64,000 bases of DNA from an uncultured Oscillospiraceae bacterium (GCA_947169975.1 CAMVRT010000001.1:1-64000); one strand, 5' to 3'; shown: positions 22,790 through 32,804, counted from the stretch's first letter. Numbers and translations are program-made. The notes: generated by a model not told the origin, from the letters alone.

Positions 22790-23575
22790 CTAGCCGCGAA
22801 CTTTCAGAATATCGAGGGTATGATTGGATGCTCCGATCAAATCCTGCCGCTCACATGTTGCAAAGTGATATTCCATCCATTTCGCGAAAGTATCCTGATC
22901 CATTTCGTCAATAAACCCGCTCAAATAATGAGCTGCTCCGTCTGTTGCAACCAGTTTGATTCTATCCAGAGGAAACTTGGAATTCAAAAGCGAAATATCT
23001 TCTGTTCTGACCAACTCAAATATTTCTTTCGGCTCGCTCTTACAGTGCCAATCATCCGTCAGCATATTCATTTGTGCGACCTCATTAAGATGACCGCCCA
23101 AAAACACGTACTGAATGATTGTGGGTTCATTCATACAATAAGCGACCAGAATATATCCACCCGGCTTTGTAACACGTACCGCTTCCGACATCGCCTGTAT
23201 CTTATCTTTTAATGTGTAAAGGTGGTACATGGGACCTAACAGCATTGTCAGATCAAATGATTGATCACGGAATGACGAAAGATCCAGCGCATCGCCTTGA
23301 ACCGCAGTAATCGGTTCGGTGCCATCCAATTTTGACCTTAATACATCCAGATTGTGCTGCACCAATTCAACTGCCGTCACAGAGTATCCTTCCTTTGCAA
23401 GTGCCACACTGTACCTGCCGGTGCCTGCGCCGACTTCCAGAATGCTTGGGGAGGCAAAATGGGAAATGCATTCATGGATGTATTTCATCGTGGTCAGATA
23501 CTCGACCTGTCCATGCTGTGACAAAAGTCGTTTCTCTTCATCTCTGCTGTTGTAGTATTCTTCAAGCAAATTCAT
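22790..23575 (-). CDS. Class I SAM-dependent methyltransferase (cassette cargo)
   Basis: ILEVGAGTGRYSVALAKEGYSVTAVELVQHNLD; ATGA overlap with rlmD stop. Confidence 0.85.
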   Translation of the reverse strand: MNLLEEYYNSRDEEKRLLSQHGQVEYLTTMKYIHECISHFASPSILEVGAGTGRYSVALAKEGYSVTAVELVQHNLDVLRSKLDGTEPITAVQGDALDLSSFRDQSFDLTMLLGPMYHLYTLKDKIQAMSEAVRVTKPGGYILVAYCMNEPTIIQYVFLGGHLNEVAQMNMLTDDWHCKSEPKEIFELVRTEDISLLNSKFPLDRIKLVATDGAAHYLSGFIDEMDQDTFAKWMEYHFATCERQDLIGASNHTLDILKVRG

Positions 23576-24945
23576 ACCGAACCTCCGTCCATCATATTTT
23601 CCGGCGTCATTCTCGTCATCAATACAACCGTCTCCACGTTTGCCGTGCGGGGGAACAGGTCCACCGCCGCGGCGCGGGCGGCACGGTAGCCATATTCGGC
23701 GAACCGCTTCACATCCCGCCCCAGCGTAGCCGGGTCACAGGAAACGTACACGATGCGCTGCGGCTGCATAGAGGCGGCCGCCTCCACCACCTCGGGGGCC
23801 AGGCCCTTCCGGGGCGGGTCCACACAGATGACGTCAGGACGCAGGCTCTTCGCGGCGAAATCCGCCGCCACCGCCGCCGCGTCGCCGCAGAAAAAGCGGA
23901 CGTTTTCGATGCCGTTGCGCTTGGCGTTCTCCTTGGCGTCTTCAATGGCCTCAGGCACGATCTCCGCGCCGATGACCTCGCGGGCCTTGCGCGCCATCAC
24001 CTGGGTGATGGTGCCGGCGCCGCAGTAGAGATCCAGCACCGTCTCTTTTCCGGTGAGACCGGCGAACTCCACCGCTTTCTCATAGAGCCGCTCCGCCTGG
24101 TCACGATTGACCTGATAGAAAGACGGCACGGACAGCCGGAAGGTAAGGCCGCACAGGGTATCGGTAATGGTATCCGCTCCCCAGAGGGTGCGGTATCTGT
24201 CGCCCAGAATGGCGTTGCCGGGCCGGGTATTGACCCCCAACACCACGCCCACGGCTTTGGGCACGTGTTTTTGAATTATGTCAACCAGCTCCGCCTCGTG
24301 GGGAAGTCTGTCGCCGTTCACCAGCAGACAGATCAGGCTCTCCCCTGCCGAGTTGGTGCGCACGTACAGATGGCGCAGCAGACCCCGGCCTGTCCCCTCA
24401 TCGAAGCAGGACACGCCGTACTCTTTGATATACTGCCGCACCGTCTCCGCCGCCGCGTCGGCCTGGGACTTCTGGATGAGGCAATGCGCCACGTCCGTTA
24501 CCTGATGCGTGCGGGCGCGATAAAAGCCCACACTGCCGTCGGCGGCAATGGGGTACTGGCTTTTATTGCGGTATCGTTCCGGATCAGCCGCGCCCAGGAT
24601 CTCCTCCACGGTCACGTCGCTGCCGCCCAGCCGGGTCAAGGCGTCCTGCACCCGCTGCCGCTTGGCCCACAGCTCCTCTTCATAGTCCATGTGGCGGAAG
24701 TCGCAGCCGCCGCATTTGCCGTAGTATGGGCAGTCCGGTTCCACCCGGTGGGGTGATGGTTCCCTGATGGCGGTCACCTTGCCGAAGGCGGTATTTTTCA
24801 GCACCTTCAGGATCAGCACGTCGCACGCCTCGCCACGGACGGCGTTGTGGACAAACACCACCTGCCCGTCGATCCGGGCAATGCCCAATCCCTCGGAGGA
24901 GTACCCCTCGATGACGGCGGAATAGACTTGATTCTTCTTCAGCAT
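23572..24945 (-). CDS. rlmD: 23S rRNA (uracil-C5)-methyltransferase RlmD/RumA family
   Basis: TRAM-like N-terminus, VLDLYCGAGTITQVMARKA, VDPPRKGLAPEVV, RIVYVSCDPATLGRD, C-terminal VETVVLMTRM. Confidence 0.9.
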   Translation of the reverse strand: MLKKNQVYSAVIEGYSSEGLGIARIDGQVVFVHNAVRGEACDVLILKVLKNTAFGKVTAIREPSPHRVEPDCPYYGKCGGCDFRHMDYEEELWAKRQRVQDALTRLGGSDVTVEEILGAADPERYRNKSQYPIAADGSVGFYRARTHQVTDVAHCLIQKSQADAAAETVRQYIKEYGVSCFDEGTGRGLLRHLYVRTNSAGESLICLLVNGDRLPHEAELVDIIQKHVPKAVGVVLGVNTRPGNAILGDRYRTLWGADTITDTLCGLTFRLSVPSFYQVNRDQAERLYEKAVEFAGLTGKETVLDLYCGAGTITQVMARKAREVIGAEIVPEAIEDAKENAKRNGIENVRFFCGDAAAVAADFAAKSLRPDVICVDPPRKGLAPEVVEAAASMQPQRIVYVSCDPATLGRDVKRFAEYGYRAARAAAVDLFPRTANVETVVLMTRMTPENMMDGGSV

Positions 24946-24948
24946 GGC

Positions 24949-26553
24949 TCAAAAATCGAACTTCTCCAGCAGCTTGCGGATGGCCTCGGCGAAGGCCGCC
25001 AGGCTCTTGTTGTCCCGGCCGCTGCTGCGGCGGATGAGGGCGGCCAGACTCTCGCCCATCTGCACCAGCCGCTGATAGGCGGCGGACATTCTGGGTGCGC
25101 CCTCGAAGGTCTTGGTCTTCCGCTCGGGCAGGTAGCCCACGGCAGTGCGGCGGTCGGCAATAAGGTCGTACTCCTCGGTATACTGGGGCGCGTGGGCCAT
25201 GAAGCCCAGCTCGGTGACGGTTTTGGCAAAGGCCGGCGCCACCTCCCGCTCGCCGTGGACCACGAAAACGTGGCGGGGCCTGGGCTCGGTGAACTGTCCG
25301 ATCCAGCTGAGCAGATGGTCCCGGTCGGCGTGGGAGCTGAGGCCGGGAAAATTGACGATCCTGGCGCGGACGGCCACGTCCTCGCCGAAGAGCTTGACGG
25401 ACGCCGCGCCGTCCAGCAGATGGCGGCCCAGGGTGCCTACGGCCTGGAAGCCCACGAACACCACGGCGCTCTCCGGGCGCCACAGGTTATATTTCAGGTG
25501 GTGGCGGATACGGCCGGCGTCGCACATGCCGCTGGCGGAGATGATGACCTTGGGGGTGCTGTCGGTGTTCAGGGCCTTGGACTCGTCGGTGGTCACCGTC
25601 AGACGCAGACCGGGGAAGCTGAACATGGCCTCGCCGTCCCGCACCAGCTCTACAGCCTCCTCATCCAGATAGCCCCGCAGATCGCCGCAGAAGATGCGGG
25701 TAGCCGCCTCGGCCAGGGGACTGTCCACATAGACCGGGAAATCCTTTACGGCGGTGACAAGGCCCCTGTCCTTGATCTCCCGGATGAAGTACAGCAGCTC
25801 CTGTGTGCGGCCCACGGCAAAGGCGGGGATCACCACGTTGCCGCCACGGCCCAGGGTCTCGTCGATGATCCGGGCCAGCTCGTCGGTGTAGCTCCACACC
25901 TCCGTGTGGTTGCGGTCGCCGTAGGTGCTCTCCATGACCACGTAGTCCGCCCCGGTGAAGAACTGGGGATCCCGGATGATGGGCTGATCCACGTTTCCGA
26001 TATCGCCGGAGAACACGATGGTGCGGGTCTCTCCGTTCTCCGTCAGGGTCAGCTTGATGCTGGCGCTGCCCAGCAGATGGCCCGCGTCGATAAACTCCGC
26101 CTTCACGCCCTCGCACAGCTCCAGCTCCTCGCCGTACTCGCAGGTGCGGACGTACTGCATGGTGGCCTTGGCGTCGTCCACGGTGTAGAGGGGCTCCTCC
26201 AGCGGACGGCCGGCACGCTGGCCCTTGCGGTTTTTGTACTCGGCGTCGCTCTCCTGGATGTGGGCGCTGTCCTGGAGCATGATGTCCAACAGCTGAGCCG
26301 TCACCCGGGTGGTGAGGATTGTGCCCGCAAACCCCTGCTTCATCAGCAGCGGCAGACGGCCGGAATGGTCGATATGGGCGTGGGTCACCAGCACAAAGTC
26401 GATGCCGCCCGCATGAAAGGGCAGGCTGGCATTGTCCACCTCATCCCTTCCCTGCTGCAGTCCGCAGTCGATGAGGATCCGTTTGCCGTTTACCTCCAGA
26501 CAGTGACAGCTGCCGGTAACGCATTGATCGGCGCCGTAAAAGCTCAGCTTCAT
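24949..26553 (-). CDS. MBL-fold beta-CASP metallo-hydrolase (RNA-processing exonuclease type)
   Basis: THAHIDHSGRLPLL, VVMESTYGDRNHTE, IISASGMCDAGRIRHHLK, FVVHGERE. Confidence 0.88.
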   Translation of the reverse strand: MKLSFYGADQCVTGSCHCLEVNGKRILIDCGLQQGRDEVDNASLPFHAGGIDFVLVTHAHIDHSGRLPLLMKQGFAGTILTTRVTAQLLDIMLQDSAHIQESDAEYKNRKGQRAGRPLEEPLYTVDDAKATMQYVRTCEYGEELELCEGVKAEFIDAGHLLGSASIKLTLTENGETRTIVFSGDIGNVDQPIIRDPQFFTGADYVVMESTYGDRNHTEVWSYTDELARIIDETLGRGGNVVIPAFAVGRTQELLYFIREIKDRGLVTAVKDFPVYVDSPLAEAATRIFCGDLRGYLDEEAVELVRDGEAMFSFPGLRLTVTTDESKALNTDSTPKVIISASGMCDAGRIRHHLKYNLWRPESAVVFVGFQAVGTLGRHLLDGAASVKLFGEDVAVRARIVNFPGLSSHADRDHLLSWIGQFTEPRPRHVFVVHGEREVAPAFAKTVTELGFMAHAPQYTEEYDLIADRRTAVGYLPERKTKTFEGAPRMSAAYQRLVQMGESLAALIRRSSGRDNKSLAAFAEAIRKLLEKFDF

Positions 26554-26620
26554 AAAACGCGCTCCTTTCCCATTTTCATCTTTGTCTGTATTTTACCACC
26601 TTTTTCTCCTGCGGGCAACA

Positions 26621-26649
26621 TTGCATTTTGTCTGATCCTCCGCTATAAT
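26621..26649 (+). promoter_or_regulatory. Sigma-A type promoter for the 26681 ORF
   Basis: TTGCAT-17 bp-TATAAT. Confidence 0.7.
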
Positions 26650-26680
26650 AGGAAAAAAGAACGCTCCGGGAGGGATCACC

Positions 26681-27451
26681 GTGAATCTGACATACGTGCC
26701 TGTAAAAAATGCCAGGAGCATTGTCCTGCTGGTCACCTCGCCGGTGGACAGCGTCCTGCGCGCTCAGGTGGCCGGATGGCTGCTGCGCCGCGTGGAGCAT
26801 GCCGATCAGGTAGCGTTTGCCGCGTGGGACGGCGATGAGCCACGGCTGGAAACGGCAGACGGTGCATTGACCGTCAGCGGCGCTGCGGCGCTGTGTGCCT
26901 GGCTGGCGGGATCAAACGATCTGCCCGCCGGTGAGACGTGGGAGTTCCCCCTGGCCTGCTCCGGCGGTTCCTTTGCGCTGAACTGCTCTGTGACGCGGGT
27001 CAGCAACTGCGCCCTTGTCACCGTAACCATGCCGCAGCCGGAGATCAACTCTGTCCCCGTGGGCAGTCAGACGCTGACGGTGATCCGCTATCCCGGCGTC
27101 AGCCATGTCATCGTACCCGCCGGAGAAATGGAGCGCACCGGCGCACCGGCTGTGCTGCAATCCCTGGGCCGCACGCTGGCCGCGCCGCGGACGGGCCTCC
27201 TTTTCTGGAATGAGGGCGCTCGCCTTCTTGATCCGCTGCTGATGAGCCGCGGCGCCGGATCCCCGGTGTGGTGTCAAAGCAGCGGCAGCGCCGCAGGCGC
27301 GCTGGGCGCGTACCTCGCCGGGCGGCTGGGCGACACCGTGTCCGTGAAAATGCCCGGCGGCGCCATGGCCGTCACCCGGTCCGGCGACGCTGTTACCGTT
27401 ACCGCGGCCGCAGAGGTGGGCGGCAAACGCACCGTGGAGCTGGTCTTCTGA
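26681..27451 (+). CDS. Diaminopimelate epimerase-fold-like protein, apparently without catalytic Cys pair
   Basis: SRGAGSPVWCQSSGSAAGALGAYLAGRL...VKMPGGAMAVTRSGDAVTVTAAAEV resembles the C-half of DapF/CntK-like proteins; GTG start with GGGAGGG RBS. Confidence 0.5.
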   Translation: MNLTYVPVKNARSIVLLVTSPVDSVLRAQVAGWLLRRVEHADQVAFAAWDGDEPRLETADGALTVSGAAALCAWLAGSNDLPAGETWEFPLACSGGSFALNCSVTRVSNCALVTVTMPQPEINSVPVGSQTLTVIRYPGVSHVIVPAGEMERTGAPAVLQSLGRTLAAPRTGLLFWNEGARLLDPLLMSRGAGSPVWCQSSGSAAGALGAYLAGRLGDTVSVKMPGGAMAVTRSGDAVTVTAAAEVGGKRTVELVF

Positions 27452-27464
27452 CCATTGCATGACG

Positions 27465-27503
27465 GCAAGCCCCAAAAGCGCAGGCTTTTGGGGCTTGCTT
27501 TTT
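27465..27503 (+). terminator. Rho-independent terminator
   Basis: GCAAGCCCCAAAAGC-gcag-GCTTTTGGGGCTTGC-TTTTT. Confidence 0.9.
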
Positions 27504-27522
27504 GTCCTTCGGCAGATTTCCT

Positions 27523-27551
27523 TTGCATCCGGCGGACAAGTGTGATATACT
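27523..27551 (+). promoter_or_regulatory. Sigma-A type promoter of secA
   Basis: TTGCAT-17 bp-TATACT. Confidence 0.65.
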
Positions 27552-27614
27552 ATATTGGTTAAAATAGGCAGATAATCTATTATCCGTTTACCAACAGAAA
27601 GGACGGTTTCATAC

Positions 27615-30362
27615 ATGGGACTTTTTACCAAGATTTTCGGCACATACAGTGAGCGGGAGCTGAAATCCATCTACCCCATCGTGGACAAGATCGAGGCCAT
27701 GGAGGACGAATACCGCAAGCTGTCCAACGCGGAGCTGCAGGCCAAGACGGAGCAGTTCAAGGCCCGCCTCGCCGCCGGCGAGACGCTGGACGACATCCTG
27801 CCCGAGGCCTTTGCCACCGTGCGTGAGGCGGCAGACCGCGTGCTGGGCTTGCGCCCCTACCGGGTACAGCTCATCGGCGGCATCGTTCTGCATCAGGGCC
27901 GTATCGCCGAGATGAAGACCGGTGAAGGCAAGACGCTGGTCGCCACCCTTCCCTCCTACCTGAACGCGCTCAGCGGCAAGGGCGTCCACATCGTCACGGT
28001 CAACGACTACCTGGCCAAGCGCGACAGTGAGTGGATGGGCAAGGTGCACCGCTTCCTGGGTCTGAAGGTGGGCCTGATCATCCACGACATGGATAAGAAG
28101 CAGCGGCAGGAGGCCTATCAGGCCGACATCACCTACGGCACCAACAACGAGATGGGCTTCGACTACCTGCGTGACAACATGGCTATCTACGCCAGTGAGC
28201 AGGTGCAGCGGGGCCACAACTTCGCCATCGTGGACGAGGTGGACTCCATCCTCATCGATGAGGCCCGCACCCCCCTGATCATCTCCGGTCAGGGTGACAA
28301 GTCCACCCAGCTCTACGACATGGCCGAGATGTTTGCCGCCCGGCTGAAGAAGTACGTGGTGGCGGAGACCGACGATAAGGCGGAGGAGGATCCCTCCATG
28401 GACGCCGACTACGTGGTGGACGAGAAGGCCCGCACCGCCACCCTCACCGCCCGCGGCATTGCCAAGGCCGAGGAATTCTTCCATCTGGAGAACCTCTCCG
28501 ACCCCGAGAACTCCACCATCTCCCACCACATCAACCAAGCCATCAAGGCCCACGGCATCATGAAGCGTGACGTGGACTACGTGGTGAAGGACGGCGAGAT
28601 CATCATCGTCGATGAGTTCACCGGCCGTCTGATGTTCGGCCGCCGCTACTCTGAGGGACTGCACCAGGCCATCGAGGCCAAGGAGCACGTCTCCGTCCAG
28701 CGTGAGAGCAAGACCCTGGCCACCATCACCTTCCAAAACTACTTCCGCCTCTACTCCAAACTCTCCGGTATGACCGGTACCGCCCTCACCGAGGAGGAGG
28801 AGTTCGCCACCATCTACAAGCTGGATATCATCGAAATCCCCACCAACCGCCCCATTGCCCGTATCGACAACGAGGACGCCGTCTACAAAACGGAGCGGGG
28901 CAAGTACCACGCTGTCATCGAGCAGGTCAAGGCCTGCCATGCCAAGGGACAGCCGGTGCTGGTGGGTACCGTGTCCATTGAGAAGAACGAGCTGCTGGGC
29001 CAGATGCTGACCCGTGCCGGCATCAAGCACAACCTGTTGAACGCCAAGAACCACGAGCGCGAGGCGGAGATCGTGGCCCAGGCCGGTAAACTGGGCGCCG
29101 TCACCGTGGCCACCAACATGGCCGGCCGTGGTACCGATATCATGCTGGGCGGCAACGCCGAGTATATGGCTACCGCCGACCTTCGCAAGGCCGGCCTCAC
29201 CGATGAGCTCATCGCTGAAGCCACCGGCTATGCCGAAACCGACAATCAGGAGATTCTGGACGCCCGCAAGCTGTTTGCCGAGCGTCTGGCTATTCACAAA
29301 AAGGAGATCGCCGGTGAGGCGGAAAAGGTGCGTCAGGCGGGCGGTTTGTTCATCATCGGCACCGAGCGCCACGACTCCCGCCGTATCGACAATCAGCTCC
29401 GCGGCCGTTCCGGACGTCAGGGCGATCCCGGCGAAACCCGGTTCTATATCTCCCTGGAGGACGATCTGATGCGTCTGTTCGGCGGTGACCGCGTCACCAG
29501 CCTGATGGATCGGTTGAAGATCGACGAGGACACCCCCATCGAGAACAAGATGCTCTCCCGCACCATCGAGCAGTCCCAGACCACGGTGGAGTCCCGGAAC
29601 TTCCAGGCCCGTAAGTCCGTGCTGGAATACGACGACGTGATGAACAAGCAGCGTGAGATCATCTACGGTCAGCGCAAGCAGGTGCTGGACGGCATGGACG
29701 TGAAGGACGTCATCATGAACATGATGCACACCGCCATCGCCAGCCAGGTGGAGACCGCCTTCCAGGGCGTGGAGCATCTGGATATGGCCCAGTGCCGGGA
29801 GCTGCTGCGGAATGTGGAGGGTCTGTACTTCCCCAAGTACACCGTTCGCGTGGACGAGGCCCAGTTGGCCGTCATGACCGCGGAGGACTTTATCGAGCGC
29901 TTCTCCGCTGCCGCCACCGACTACTATGAGAAGAAGGAAGCGGAGATCACCTCCCCCGTCATGCGCGAGCTGGAGCGGGTGGTGCTGCTGCGGGTGGTGG
30001 ACGAATACTGGATGGACCATATCGACGCCATGTCCGACCTGCGCCAGGGCATCCGCCTGCGTGCTTATGCCCAGACCGACCCCGTCATCGCCTACAAGAA
30101 GGAGTCCCTGGAGATGTTCGACGAGATGATCGCCGCTATCCAGGAGGAAACGGTGCGCCGTCTGTACTCCGTGCGGCTGAAGAAGGACGAGGAGGTCAAG
30201 CGCCAGCGGGTGGCCACCGGCATCACCGAGAACGTGGGCGGCGACGGCACCGTGAAGAAGCAGCCCAAGAAGGTGGTCAAGATCGGCCGCAACGATCCCT
30301 GCCCCTGCGGCAGCGGGTTGAAATGGAAGAAGTGCACCTGCTCCCAGTACCACAGCAACTGA
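27615..30362 (+). CDS. secA: Preprotein translocase ATPase SecA
   Basis: 915 aa; [38 protein letters not shown]-terminal [16 protein letters not shown] motif. Confidence 0.98.
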   Translation: MGLFTKIFGTYSERELKSIYPIVDKIEAMEDEYRKLSNAELQAKTEQFKARLAAGETLDDILPEAFATVREAADRVLGLRPYRVQLIGGIVLHQGRIAEMKTGEGKTLVATLPSYLNALSGKGVHIVTVNDYLAKRDSEWMGKVHRFLGLKVGLIIHDMDKKQRQEAYQADITYGTNNEMGFDYLRDNMAIYASEQVQRGHNFAIVDEVDSILIDEARTPLIISGQGDKSTQLYDMAEMFAARLKKYVVAETDDKAEEDPSMDADYVVDEKARTATLTARGIAKAEEFFHLENLSDPENSTISHHINQAIKAHGIMKRDVDYVVKDGEIIIVDEFTGRLMFGRRYSEGLHQAIEAKEHVSVQRESKTLATITFQNYFRLYSKLSGMTGTALTEEEEFATIYKLDIIEIPTNRPIARIDNEDAVYKTERGKYHAVIEQVKACHAKGQPVLVGTVSIEKNELLGQMLTRAGIKHNLLNAKNHEREAEIVAQAGKLGAVTVATNMAGRGTDIMLGGNAEYMATADLRKAGLTDELIAEATGYAETDNQEILDARKLFAERLAIHKKEIAGEAEKVRQAGGLFIIGTERHDSRRIDNQLRGRSGRQGDPGETRFYISLEDDLMRLFGGDRVTSLMDRLKIDEDTPIENKMLSRTIEQSQTTVESRNFQARKSVLEYDDVMNKQREIIYGQRKQVLDGMDVKDVIMNMMHTAIASQVETAFQGVEHLDMAQCRELLRNVEGLYFPKYTVRVDEAQLAVMTAEDFIERFSAAATDYYEKKEAEITSPVMRELERVVLLRVVDEYWMDHIDAMSDLRQGIRLRAYAQTDPVIAYKKESLEMFDEMIAAIQEETVRRLYSVRLKKDEEVKRQRVATGITENVGGDGTVKKQPKKVVKIGRNDPCPCGSGLKWKKCTCSQYHSN

Positions 30363-30365
30363 TTT

Positions 30366-30593
30366 CGTCCGAAATCTGCGGATTTCGGACGAGCAGAGAA
30401 GGCTTGCAGGCCGCCGCGCGCACTCGCTTGCGTAAGACGCTCGCACACTTGCGGCCTGAGAGGTGAAATTTCCGGCGTACACGCCGCCGGAAATTTCGAT
30501 TAAACAGCTTCGCGTCTGCGGACGCGAACTCTGCGAGGCTTGACGCGGAAACCAGCCGACCATATGACGGCGCATGTCGCCATGTGGTCGGCT
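30366..30593. repeat. Array of five inverted repeats (hairpins) after secA
   Basis: CGTCCGAAATC/GATTTCGGACG; CAGGCCGC/GCGGCCTG; GAAATTTCCGGCG/CGCCGGAAATTTC; TTCGCGTC/GACGCGAA; AGCCGACCA/TGGTCGGCT. Confidence 0.8.
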
Positions 30594-30619
30594 TTGGTAA
30601 AGGGGGATTTTGGGTGGAA

Positions 30620-31441
30620 ATGATGGATCTGACGTGTCAAACCAGATATCCGATCGTTTTGATCCACGGCGCTGGATTCAGGGACTTGAAATGGCCAGTC
30701 TATTGGGGAAGAATACCCAATGCTTTGAAGAGCAGAGGCGCAGTGGTTTATTATGGTCTTCAGGACTGCTGGGCAAGCATTCAGACCAATGCCGAGGCAA
30801 TCGCCAAGCGTGTAAGTGAGATATGCGCAGAAAGCAACAGCCAGAAGGTGAATATCATCGCCCACTCGAAAGGCGGACTGGATGCGAGAATGGCAGCCTC
30901 GACTTTTGGGGTTGGAGATAAAATTGCAAGTATAACCACGATAGCAACCCCTCATCACGGATCGAAGACAATCGATAAGTTGTTCTGTATTCCCCGTCCA
31001 TTCTGGAATATAGCTGCTTTTGCGATCAACAACTGGATTCGCATCGTGGGTGATAAAAAGCCCGATTTTCTTAAATTGTGTGAGGGTTTTACCACCGATC
31101 ACATGCGTATCTTTAACGAAAAATGCCCCGACGTCCCCGGTATCTATTATCAGAGTTATGCCTGTGTGATGAGCCATCCGTTCTCTGACATCAATCTGTC
31201 CACTGCAAATGCAGTGATAAAGCACTTTGAGGGCGAGAACGACGGACTGGTGTCTGTAGATTCCGCAAGGTGGGGCAGCGCTTATTATATACTACGGTCA
31301 AACGCTTTTCGAGGCATTTCACATTTGGATGCTATCGATCTGCGCAGAAGTCCATTGACCAGAAAAACTGGCCCCGCTGTTTCCGATATCTGCGATGTAT
31401 ATGTCGATATTGTGCAGCAACTAAAAGGAAAGGGCTTCTAA
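30620..31441 (+). CDS. Lipase-like alpha/beta hydrolase
   Basis: YPIVLIHGAGFRD; VNIIAHSKGGLDAR (GHSxG variant AHSKG); ATPHHGSK; low-GC gene; exact start uncertain (ORF track 30584). Confidence 0.75.
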   Translation: MMDLTCQTRYPIVLIHGAGFRDLKWPVYWGRIPNALKSRGAVVYYGLQDCWASIQTNAEAIAKRVSEICAESNSQKVNIIAHSKGGLDARMAASTFGVGDKIASITTIATPHHGSKTIDKLFCIPRPFWNIAAFAINNWIRIVGDKKPDFLKLCEGFTTDHMRIFNEKCPDVPGIYYQSYACVMSHPFSDINLSTANAVIKHFEGENDGLVSVDSARWGSAYYILRSNAFRGISHLDAIDLRRSPLTRKTGPAVSDICDVYVDIVQQLKGKGF

Positions 31442-31473
31442 AACCCCTTTTTTCTGTTCAGAGGTATGTATCT

Positions 31474-31959
31474 ATGGAATTAGATTGCGGCCTGACAAAA
31501 GGCGAAAAATGGTTTCGATACCGTGCAGCGGCGATTATTGTTGAAGATGGATATGTACTGTTTGCTAGAAATGAGCGGAACGACTATTTCTATTCCATCG
31601 GCGGTGCCGTTCATATGGGAGAAACAGCAGAGGATGCTGTAAAAAGAGAAGTGTTGGAAGAAACGGGCGTTGCATACGATGTGGATCATCTTGCCGTGAT
31701 TCATGAGAATTTCTTCTATGAGAACTCTGGTTCGATGAAGGGACTGGATTGTCATGAGATAGCACTGTACTATTTGATGAAGCCAAGAGGAACAAGAGAA
31801 CTTCACAGCGAAAGCTATACTATGGGAGTAAAAGAAACCATGCATTGGATTCCCATAGCAGAGCTTGATCAATACAAGGCATTTCCTTCGTTTATGAAGG
31901 AATTCTTACTAACCGAACATAGTGGAATTGAACATATCATCACGGACGAAAGAGTTTAA
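31474..31959 (+). CDS. NUDIX hydrolase
   Basis: GGAVHMGETAEDAVKREVLEETGVAYDV NUDIX box. Confidence 0.9.
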   Translation: MELDCGLTKGEKWFRYRAAAIIVEDGYVLFARNERNDYFYSIGGAVHMGETAEDAVKREVLEETGVAYDVDHLAVIHENFFYENSGSMKGLDCHEIALYYLMKPRGTRELHSESYTMGVKETMHWIPIAELDQYKAFPSFMKEFLLTEHSGIEHIITDERV

Positions 31960-32009
31960 GACAGTTCAACTCCCCTCTCCCCATCCATTTTCTCCAAAAG
32001 GAGGACCCT

Positions 32010-32804
32010 ATGTCCTTTCAAACTCACGATGAAAACGGGCTGGTCTGGTTGACCAGCGACACACTGTCCGGTGTGCGTCACGGGTTTTCCACCCGCAGGG
32101 GCGGCGTCAGCGCCGCGCCATGGGACACGCTGAATCTGGGCGTAGGCCGGGGCGACGACATGGACGCCGTGCGGGAGAACTACCGCCGCTTCTGCGCCGC
32201 CATTGGCACCGATCCCCAGCGCTGTGTGTTGAGCAAGCAGGTCCATGAGGACAACGTGCGTCTGGTGACCGCCGACGACTGCGGCAAGGGCCTGTGGCGT
32301 GACCGGGACTACACCAGCGTGGACGCCATGATCTGCAACACCCCGGATATCCCGCTCACCGTGTTCTCCGCCGACTGCAACGTCATCCTGCTCTATGATC
32401 CCGTGCGCCGGGCCATCGGCGCCGCTCACGCCGGATGGCGGGGCACGGCTCTGGGCATCGTGAAGAAGACGGTGGAGCAGATGACCGCCGCCTTCGGCTG
32501 CGACCCCGCCCACATCCGCGCCGCCATCGGTCCGTCCATCGGACAGTGCTGCTTTGAGACTGACGGCGACGTGCCGGAGGCCCTGCGCGATGCCCTTGGC
32601 GATGAGGTGGAGCCGTTCATGACCTGGAACGGCGCCAAGTGGCACATCGACCTGAAGGCCGTCAACGCCCTGTGGCTCCGGCAAGCCGGGCTGGCGCAGA
32701 TCGACGTCTGCGACCACTGCACCGCCTGCCGTCCGGATCTCTACTGGTCTCATCGGAAGATGGGCCAGGCCAGAGGCTCCCAGATCGCCATGATCTGCCT
32801 GTGA
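32010..32804 (+). CDS. pgeF: Peptidoglycan editing factor PgeF (laccase-domain, YfiH family)
   Basis: VRHGFSTRRGGVS, AAHAGWRGTALGIV, AAIGPSIGQCCFE. Confidence 0.9.
   Translation: MSFQTHDENGLVWLTSDTLSGVRHGFSTRRGGVSAAPWDTLNLGVGRGDDMDAVRENYRRFCAAIGTDPQRCVLSKQVHEDNVRLVTADDCGKGLWRDRDYTSVDAMICNTPDIPLTVFSADCNVILLYDPVRRAIGAAHAGWRGTALGIVKKTVEQMTAAFGCDPAHIRAAIGPSIGQCCFETDGDVPEALRDALGDEVEPFMTWNGAKWHIDLKAVNALWLRQAGLAQIDVCDHCTACRPDLYWSHRKMGQARGSQIAMICL

Noticed and set aside
20396-23575. Classical integron interpretation
   Set aside because: No intI gene in the window, the array is anchored on rlmD rather than attI, and each boundary carries an RlmD tail. The similarity is functional at most, hence 'integron-like'.
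27609-30575. 988-aa ORF antisense to secA
   Set aside because: Codon-bias artefact opposite a complete secA.
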